The notes beneath the pieces are model-generated. The model worked only from the letters and a program-made list of their open reading frames with translations. It ran no database searches and was not told the origin of the DNA. Below are positions 1-5,836 of a stretch of 5,836 nucleotides of DNA, piece after piece; the stretch's first letter is position 1, and every line of letters begins with the position of its first letter. This DNA comes from Clostridiales bacterium (GTDB lineage: Bacteria; Bacillota; Clostridia; Tissierellales; Sedimentibacteraceae), in NCBI GenBank assembly GCA_003483345.1, contig DMWH01000253.1:1-5836 (forward strand), read 5' to 3'. The translations under genes were made by a program, and so were the position numbers.

Positions 1-597
1 ATGTATCAAGAAGTAATTAATCGGTACAAAGACAACATTTCATTTCAAAATGTGCGAACATTTAATTTGGATGAATATGTAGGACTAGATAAATCAAACA
101 TAAACAGCTACAGATATTTTATGGATGAAAATTTGTTTTCTCATATAGATATAAAAGAAGAGAATATTCATATTCCAAATGGTGTTGCAAGGGATATTGA
201 GAAGGAATGCATAAATTATGAAAATTTATTAAAAACAACTGGACAGATGGATATAATGTATCTTGGAATAGGACATAACGGACATATCGGTTTTAACGAG
301 CCGGATGAATTTTTTGAGCCCTATACTCATATCGTAAAACTTACTGAAGATACTATAGAATCTAATAAAAGATTTTTCGATAATATTGAAAGTGTGCCTC
401 AGACTGCAATAACCATGGGTATTAAAACAATTATGTCCGCAAAGAAAATAATACTTCTGGCTTCGGGAGAGTCAAAGGCTGAAGCAATATTAAAAACAGT
501 AAAAGGAAAAATCACTCCCCGGGTTCCGGCTTCCATATTACAGCTTCATAATGACGTAACATTGATAATTGACAAGGATGCTGCAAAATTCTTGTAA
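1..597 (+). CDS. nagB: Glucosamine-6-phosphate deaminase, 3' part (5' end outside window)
   Basis: NagB converts glucosamine 6-phosphate to fructose 6-phosphate plus ammonia in the cytoplasm, feeding amino sugars into glycolysis. The 198 visible residues carry the family landmarks: FNLDEYVGL (residues 22-30, with D24 matching E. coli D72), [13 protein letters not shown] (89-101, with H95 and E100 matching E. coli H143 and E148), SRFFDN-like NKRFFDN (122-128), and a C-terminal [13 protein letters not shown] stretch. The position of E. coli D141 is Asn here (N93), which I recall as common in Gram-positive NagB. The ATG at base 1 is not the real start: about 43-48 N-terminal residues are missing by alignment from memory, including the LATGSTP-type phosphate-binding loop, and the first visible residues match an internal MYKEL-type helix. 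The full protein would be about 240 residues, like the short, monomeric Bacillus type rather than the 266-residue allosteric E. coli enzyme. The gene is followed by a terminator at 641-681. Confidence 0.96.
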   Translation: MYQEVINRYKDNISFQNVRTFNLDEYVGLDKSNINSYRYFMDENLFSHIDIKEENIHIPNGVARDIEKECINYENLLKTTGQMDIMYLGIGHNGHIGFNEPDEFFEPYTHIVKLTEDTIESNKRFFDNIESVPQTAITMGIKTIMSAKKIILLASGESKAEAILKTVKGKITPRVPASILQLHNDVTLIIDKDAAKFL

Positions 598-640
598 GTT
601 ATTATCTTTAACAAACAATATTAATCTAAGAATTTTTAAG

Positions 641-681
641 TGCACCTCAAATGATTAGTCAATTGAAGGTGCATTTTATAT
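641..681 (+). terminator. Intrinsic terminator after nagB
   Basis: A hairpin begins 43 bases after the nagB stop. The outer stem is TGCACCT (641-647) with AGGTGCA (667-673), seven perfect pairs. After a bulged A (666), CAA (648-650) pairs with TTG (663-665), and TGA with TCA closes a TTAG loop. A run of four T and then alternating A/T (674-681) follows directly. This is a good rho-independent terminator and should separate nagB from uvrC. Confidence 0.85.
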
Positions 682-741
682 ATAGAGTTAATGCGCAGTT
701 AATTAAAAATAGACGTGTAATATTCTTAATATAAAATTAAT

Positions 742-763
742 TTATTATTTATGTTAATAATAA
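742..763. repeat. Perfect 8-bp inverted repeat at the uvrC promoter
   Basis: TTATTATT (742-749) and AATAATAA (756-763) are perfect inverted copies around a 6-base spacer. They lie directly upstream of the -10 element at 775-780, covering the place of a -35 box. The geometry would suit a dimeric repressor, but the arms are pure A/T in a very A/T-rich gap, so chance is a real alternative. I recognise no known operator consensus. Confidence 0.4.
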
Positions 764-780
764 GGCAAATGTGGTATAAT
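754..780 (+). promoter_or_regulatory. Probable sigma-A promoter of uvrC-hprK, extended -10 type
   Basis: TATAAT at 775-780 is a perfect -10 hexamer, preceded by TG with one base between (772-774), which makes an extended -10. The best -35 candidate, TTAATA at 754-759, matches the consensus at four of six positions but with a short 15-base spacer, so the extended -10 probably carries most of the recognition. Transcription would start near 787, giving a leader of about 20 bases before the uvrC ATG at 807. No LexA-type GAAC-N4-GTTC box is seen nearby. Confidence 0.75.
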
Positions 781-806
781 ATATGTAGTAATTATCAGGA
801 GTAAAA

Positions 807-2639
807 ATGTTTAATATAGAGGAAGAATTAAAGAAACTGCCAGATAGCCCCGGTGTTTACCAGATGAAAAATGCTTTTGGTGAAATAATATATGTGGGCA
901 AGGCTAAAAATTTAAAAAAGAGGGTCAGACAATATTTTCAGTCTAAAAATCATATACCTAAAATTCAGGCTATGATAAAAAATATTTATGAGTTTGAATA
1001 TATTATTACGGACAATGAAGTTGAAGCTCTGATTCTGGAAGCAAATTATATAAAAAAATACAGACCTAAATACAATACTCTTTTAAGAGATGATAAGCAA
1101 TATCCGTATATTAAAATATCTGTTCAAGAAAGATACCCAAGAATTTATAAGGTCAGAGAAGTAAAAAAAGATGGGGCAAAATATTTCGGACCCTATCCGA
1201 GTGCTTATGCCGTAAATGAAATAATAGATATTATAGGAAACTTATACAAGCTTAGAAAATGCTCTTTAAAACTTGACGGTACAAAGAAAAGCCAAAGACC
1301 ATGCGTATATTATCATATAAACAGGTGTACCGCACCCTGTAGTGGAAACGTTGACATAAAAGAATACAGCCAAGAAGTAAATAAAGCAACAGCTCTATTG
1401 ACAGGCAGTGAAGGCATTATTAAATCGTTAAACGAAAAAATGATTGAAGCTTCAGAAAATATGGAATACGAAGAAGCTGCCAAATATAGAGACCAGATTA
1501 AGGCTCTTGAAGTAATTTCAGAAAAACAAAAAGTTGTTTCTCAAGCAGGAATAGACCAAGATGTTATAGGAAGCGCAATTGGTATTGATGAGGCCTGCAT
1601 ACAGATTTTCTTCATTCGAAACGGTAAAATTATAGGCAGCGAGCATTATTTGCTTACGAATATAGAAAATGAAACAAGGGAACAAATTATCAGCTCATTT
1701 TTAACACAATTCTATACAGGTACAGTATATATTCCAAAAGAGATATATATAGAAACCAAAATAGAAGATATGGAGGTTTTTGAAAAACTCTTGTCCCAAA
1801 AAAGAGGAAACAAGGTTACTTTAAAAGTTCCGGTTAAAGGCGAAAAGAGCATGCTTATTAAAATGATAAAGAAAAATGCTCTTGAAATATTAGAAAAGGG
1901 AAGCAGGAGAATAAAGAAGAATATTGATGAAGGCATGGAGGCAATCAAAGAGCTGAGTAATGTTTTAAATTTGGATAAAACTCCCGAAAGGATTGAAGCT
2001 TATGATATTTCGAATATACAAGGAGTTGAATCTGTAGGCTCCATGGTTGTTTTTGAAAACGGAATTCCCAATAAAAGCAATTACCGTCGTTTCAAAATAA
2101 AGACAGTAGAGGGACCAAATGACTATAAAAGTTTGGAAGAAGTATTGGAAAGAAGAATTAACAGAGGGTTAGGAGATGGCAAGCAAGGTTTCAACAAAAT
2201 GCCCGACTTAATTTTAATTGACGGCGGAAAGGGACAAACAAATATTGCAGAAGAAGTAATAAGTAATTTTGGTTTAAGTATTCCTGTTTGCGGTATGATT
2301 AAGGATGACAAACATACAACTAAAGGATTAATATATAAAAACAAGGAAATTGAACTCAGAAAGACCGATATAGTTTATAAATTAATTTACAGGATTCAGG
2401 AAGAAGCTCATAGATTTGCAATTGAGTACCACAGGAATTTAAGGGACAAGACACTGTTTAAATCAGAGCTTGATAATATTAAAAATATCGGAGAAAAAAG
2501 AAAAATTAATTTACTCAAAAAATTCGGCTCAATTGAAAATATTAAAACTAAAAGTATTAATGATCTTTTGTCGGTACCCGGAATGAATACTGTAGCGGCA
2601 GAATCGGTTTACAATTATTTTCACAAGGAAAAAAACTAG
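807..2639 (+). CDS. uvrC: Excinuclease ABC subunit C
   Basis: UvrC makes the two incisions flanking a DNA lesion after UvrA/UvrB recognition in nucleotide excision repair. At 610 residues it is full length. Domains in order: a GIY-YIG nuclease (about 12-95) with GVY at 16-18, YVG at 29-31, R39, Y43, E78 and N90, for the 3' incision; a cysteine cluster C152, C166, C174, C178 with the spacing of the iron-sulfur ligands reported for E. coli UvrC; a UVR helical hairpin (about 203-238, ENMEYEEAAKYRDQI) that contacts UvrB; an RNase H-like nuclease for the 5' incision with D400 (AYDISN), D439, D472 (LIDGGKGQ) and H535 (EEAHRFA); and tandem helix-hairpin-helix motifs (about 555-605) for DNA binding. 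AGGAG at 797-801 lies five bases before the ATG, which fits the family N-terminus (LPDSPGVYQM). All catalytic positions are intact. hprK follows after 41 bases, probably co-transcribed. Confidence 0.98.
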   Translation: MFNIEEELKKLPDSPGVYQMKNAFGEIIYVGKAKNLKKRVRQYFQSKNHIPKIQAMIKNIYEFEYIITDNEVEALILEANYIKKYRPKYNTLLRDDKQYPYIKISVQERYPRIYKVREVKKDGAKYFGPYPSAYAVNEIIDIIGNLYKLRKCSLKLDGTKKSQRPCVYYHINRCTAPCSGNVDIKEYSQEVNKATALLTGSEGIIKSLNEKMIEASENMEYEEAAKYRDQIKALEVISEKQKVVSQAGIDQDVIGSAIGIDEACIQIFFIRNGKIIGSEHYLLTNIENETREQIISSFLTQFYTGTVYIPKEIYIETKIEDMEVFEKLLSQKRGNKVTLKVPVKGEKSMLIKMIKKNALEILEKGSRRIKKNIDEGMEAIKELSNVLNLDKTPERIEAYDISNIQGVESVGSMVVFENGIPNKSNYRRFKIKTVEGPNDYKSLEEVLERRINRGLGDGKQGFNKMPDLILIDGGKGQTNIAEEVISNFGLSIPVCGMIKDDKHTTKGLIYKNKEIELRKTDIVYKLIYRIQEEAHRFAIEYHRNLRDKTLFKSELDNIKNIGEKRKINLLKKFGSIENIKTKSINDLLSVPGMNTVAAESVYNYFHKEKN

Positions 2640-2664
2640 TCATTAGATTATGATTACTTAATAT

Positions 2665-2674
2665 AGAGGGATGG
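2665..2674 (+). promoter_or_regulatory. Ribosome binding site of hprK, loosely spaced
   Basis: GAGG (2666-2669) within AGAGGGATGG is the only Shine-Dalgarno-like sequence before the hprK ATG at 2681. Its spacing of 11 bases is longer than the 5-6 bases at uvrC and nifJ. An ATG at 2671 lies inside it but in another frame, so it is not the hprK start. Modest translation of hprK would fit this site. Confidence 0.6.
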
Positions 2675-2680
2675 TACAAT

Positions 2681-3592
2681 ATGCAGTATGTAAAACTTGA
2701 AGATTTAGTCAGTTACACGGGAATAGAACCGGTTTATTATCCTGAGGATGTTCAATCCAGAATATATACACCTGATATAGTAAGGCCGGGTCTTCAAATG
2801 GCAGGATATTTTGAATGGTTTTCCTTTGAGAGAGTTCAAGTAATGGGAAAAGCAGAAATTTTATATATCGAAACATTGGATGAAGAAGTAAAAAAAGAAA
2901 GACTGGACAAATTTTTCAGCTTTCCTATACCGGCATTAATTGTGGCAAATGAAATGGAAGTTGATGATCTTATTATTTATTATGCGAAAAAATATAAAAG
3001 ACCTGTTTTTAAATCTAATGAGAGAACAGATAAATTAGTTAATATAATGATTAACTTCCTTGAAGAAGAATTGGCTGAAGAAACAACTTTGCACGGTGTT
3101 TGCTTGGAAGTATTCGGGGTTGGGGTATTATTAAGGGGGAAAAGCAGTGTCGGCAAAAGCGAAACAGCCTTAGAGCTGATAAACAGGGGGCACAGACTTG
3201 TGGCTGATGATGCGGTAATAATAAAAAAGGTTGAGGGAGGGCTTAAAGCAACCTGCCCTGAATTAACCAGACACTTAATGGAAATAAGGGGTATAGGAAT
3301 ACTTGATATTCAGCATTTGTTTGGCGTAGGCTCCATCAGGATTGAGCAGTTTGTAGAATTGGTGGTTGATTTGGAAGAGTGGGATGAAAACAAGGAATAT
3401 GACAGAATCGGCAAGGAGGAAGAGTATACGGAAATATTAGGTGTTAAGGTATCTACGGTTATTATACCGGTCAGACCGGGAAGAAATACATCAGCTATTA
3501 TTGAAATAGCTGCCAAAAATTACAGACAGAAACTTCTTGGTTTTAATCCTCTTGATACTTACAATAAAAAATTTCGAAATATGATTCGGTAA
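2681..3592 (+). CDS. hprK: HPr kinase/phosphorylase
   Basis: HprK phosphorylates, and with inorganic phosphate dephosphorylates, the regulatory serine (Ser46) of the phosphotransferase protein HPr. In Firmicutes P-Ser-HPr is the corepressor of CcpA and links glycolytic state to catabolite repression. The N-terminal domain (about 1-130) has the family start and the RPGLQMAGYFEWF block (35-47). The C-terminal kinase domain has H138 (TTLHGV), a Walker A loop at 153-160 (GKSSVGKS), RLVADD (172-177, including the catalytic Asp pair), the family signature EIRGIGILDI (201-210), and the C-terminal PVRPGRN (263-269) and AAKNYR (277-282) blocks. At 303 residues it is slightly shorter than the usual 305-320 but complete at both ends. 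The Walker A differs from the bacillary GDSGIGKS, though the essential G158-K159-S160 is kept. It follows uvrC by 41 bases without a visible promoter, so it is probably in the same transcript. An inverted repeat begins just after the stop. Confidence 0.97.
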   Translation: MQYVKLEDLVSYTGIEPVYYPEDVQSRIYTPDIVRPGLQMAGYFEWFSFERVQVMGKAEILYIETLDEEVKKERLDKFFSFPIPALIVANEMEVDDLIIYYAKKYKRPVFKSNERTDKLVNIMINFLEEELAEETTLHGVCLEVFGVGVLLRGKSSVGKSETALELINRGHRLVADDAVIIKKVEGGLKATCPELTRHLMEIRGIGILDIQHLFGVGSIRIEQFVELVVDLEEWDENKEYDRIGKEEEYTEILGVKVSTVIIPVRPGRNTSAIIEIAAKNYRQKLLGFNPLDTYNKKFRNMIR

Positions 3593-3593
3593 A

Positions 3594-3622
3594 AATGCAA
3601 CTTTATTTTTTAGTGTTGCATT
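3594..3622. repeat. Perfect 8-bp inverted repeat between hprK and nifJ
   Basis: AATGCAAC (3594-3601) and GTTGCATT (3615-3622) pair perfectly around a 13-base T-rich loop, starting two bases after the hprK stop codon. As RNA it could form a hairpin and end or stabilise the hprK message, but on the + strand it is followed by AAATAATTA rather than a T run. On the - strand it would be followed by TTTTTA, so it is at best a weak + strand terminator. Its right arm covers the proposed -35 of nifJ (3616-3621), so it could instead be a protein binding site. Confidence 0.6.
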
Positions 3623-3644
3623 AAATAATTATTTAAGATATAAT
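3616..3644 (+). promoter_or_regulatory. Probable sigma-A promoter of nifJ
   Basis: TATAAT at 3639-3644 is a perfect -10 hexamer. Exactly 17 bases upstream is TTGCAT (3616-3621), which keeps the TTG half of the -35 consensus. Transcription would start near 3651, leaving a leader of about 60 bases before the nifJ ATG. The spacer is filled by the palindrome at 3621-3636. No CcpA cre-like site and no Rex-type TTGTTAA-N4-TTAACAA site is visible in this gap. Confidence 0.7.
3621..3636. repeat. 16-bp perfect palindrome in the nifJ promoter spacer
   Basis: TTAAATAATTATTTAA is its own reverse complement. It fills almost the whole spacer between the -35 and -10 hexamers, the classic position for a repressor operator. 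The sequence is all A/T, so a chance origin is possible. It matches no operator I can name. Confidence 0.45.
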
Positions 3645-3650
3645 TTAAGA
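3631..3650 (+). repeat. 8-bp direct repeat flanking the nifJ -10 box
   Basis: ATTTAAGA occurs at 3631-3638 and again at 3643-3650, a 12-base period. The first copy shares its left part with the palindrome at 3621-3636 and the second overlaps the last two bases of the -10 hexamer. It could be a regulator binding site or simply A/T-rich repetition. Confidence 0.35.
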
Positions 3651-3674
3651 GTATTGGTAAAATGACAATATTTT
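3648..3674 (+). other. Possible stem-loop at the 5' end of the nifJ mRNA
   Basis: Bases 3648-3656 can pair with 3666-3674 in nine pairs (two of them G-U, one G-C) around a nine-base loop. The core is TATTG (3652-3656) with CAATA (3666-3670). If transcription starts near 3651, this would lie at the extreme 5' end of the message, where stem-loops can slow decay. The stem is weak and the role is inferred. Confidence 0.3.
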
Positions 3675-3692
3675 GGTTACAATTAAAAATAA

Positions 3693-5836
<2,144 letters not shown>

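Noticed and set aside
1..3. ATG at base 1 as the true start of nagB
   Set aside because: The protein would lack the N-terminal strand and phosphate-binding loop present in all NagB proteins, and this Met aligns with an internal residue. The gene is cut by the window edge.
598..806. Small gene, RNA gene or riboswitch in the nagB-uvrC gap
   Set aside because: Apart from the terminator, repeats and promoter listed, I see no convincing coding frame with a ribosome binding site and no recognisable conserved RNA motif.
1712..2344. Open frames on the - strand inside uvrC (1712-1948, 2123-2344)
   Set aside because: They lie opposite a fully conserved uvrC, have no ribosome binding site of note, and give hydrophobic low-complexity translations typical of antisense shadows.
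3310..3516. Open frame on the - strand inside hprK
   Set aside because: It lies opposite conserved HprK motifs and resembles no protein family I know.

Overview
This window looks like a piece of core chromosome from a low-GC, anaerobic member of the Clostridia/Tissierellia. The grounds are the strong A/T codon bias, AGGAG-type ribosome binding sites, a Gram-positive HPr kinase, and a one-polypeptide pyruvate:ferredoxin oxidoreductase. The genus is not determined; a Sedimentibacter-like organism is only a guess.

Layout, all on the + strand: (1) 1-597 is the 3' part of nagB (glucosamine-6-phosphate deaminase), cut by the left edge. (2) 598-806 is a 209-base gap with a good intrinsic terminator (641-681) and then a promoter with a clear extended -10 element (772-780). 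(3) 807-2639 is a complete uvrC (610 codons). (4) After 41 bases comes a complete hprK (2681-3592, 303 codons), probably on the same transcript as uvrC. (5) 3593-3710 is a compact 118-base regulatory gap holding an inverted repeat, a 16-bp perfect palindrome, a direct repeat and a -10 box. (6) From 3711 to the right edge lie the first 708 codons of nifJ, which breaks off inside the first ferredoxin-type cysteine cluster. No gene-free stretch exceeds 300 bases.

The genes do not form one pathway. NagB returns amino sugars to glycolysis, HprK reads glycolytic state and controls carbon catabolite repression through HPr, and NifJ turns the end product pyruvate into acetyl-CoA and reduced ferredoxin, so three of the four touch sugar-to-pyruvate flow. 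UvrC is nucleotide excision repair. The terminators and promoters suggest three transcription units: (…nagB), (uvrC-hprK) and (nifJ…).

I see no mobile element, RNA gene, CRISPR array or undescribed multi-gene system. The points most worth a second look are small: the symmetric elements packed onto the nifJ promoter, an inverted repeat at the uvrC promoter, and the hprK-nifJ junction.
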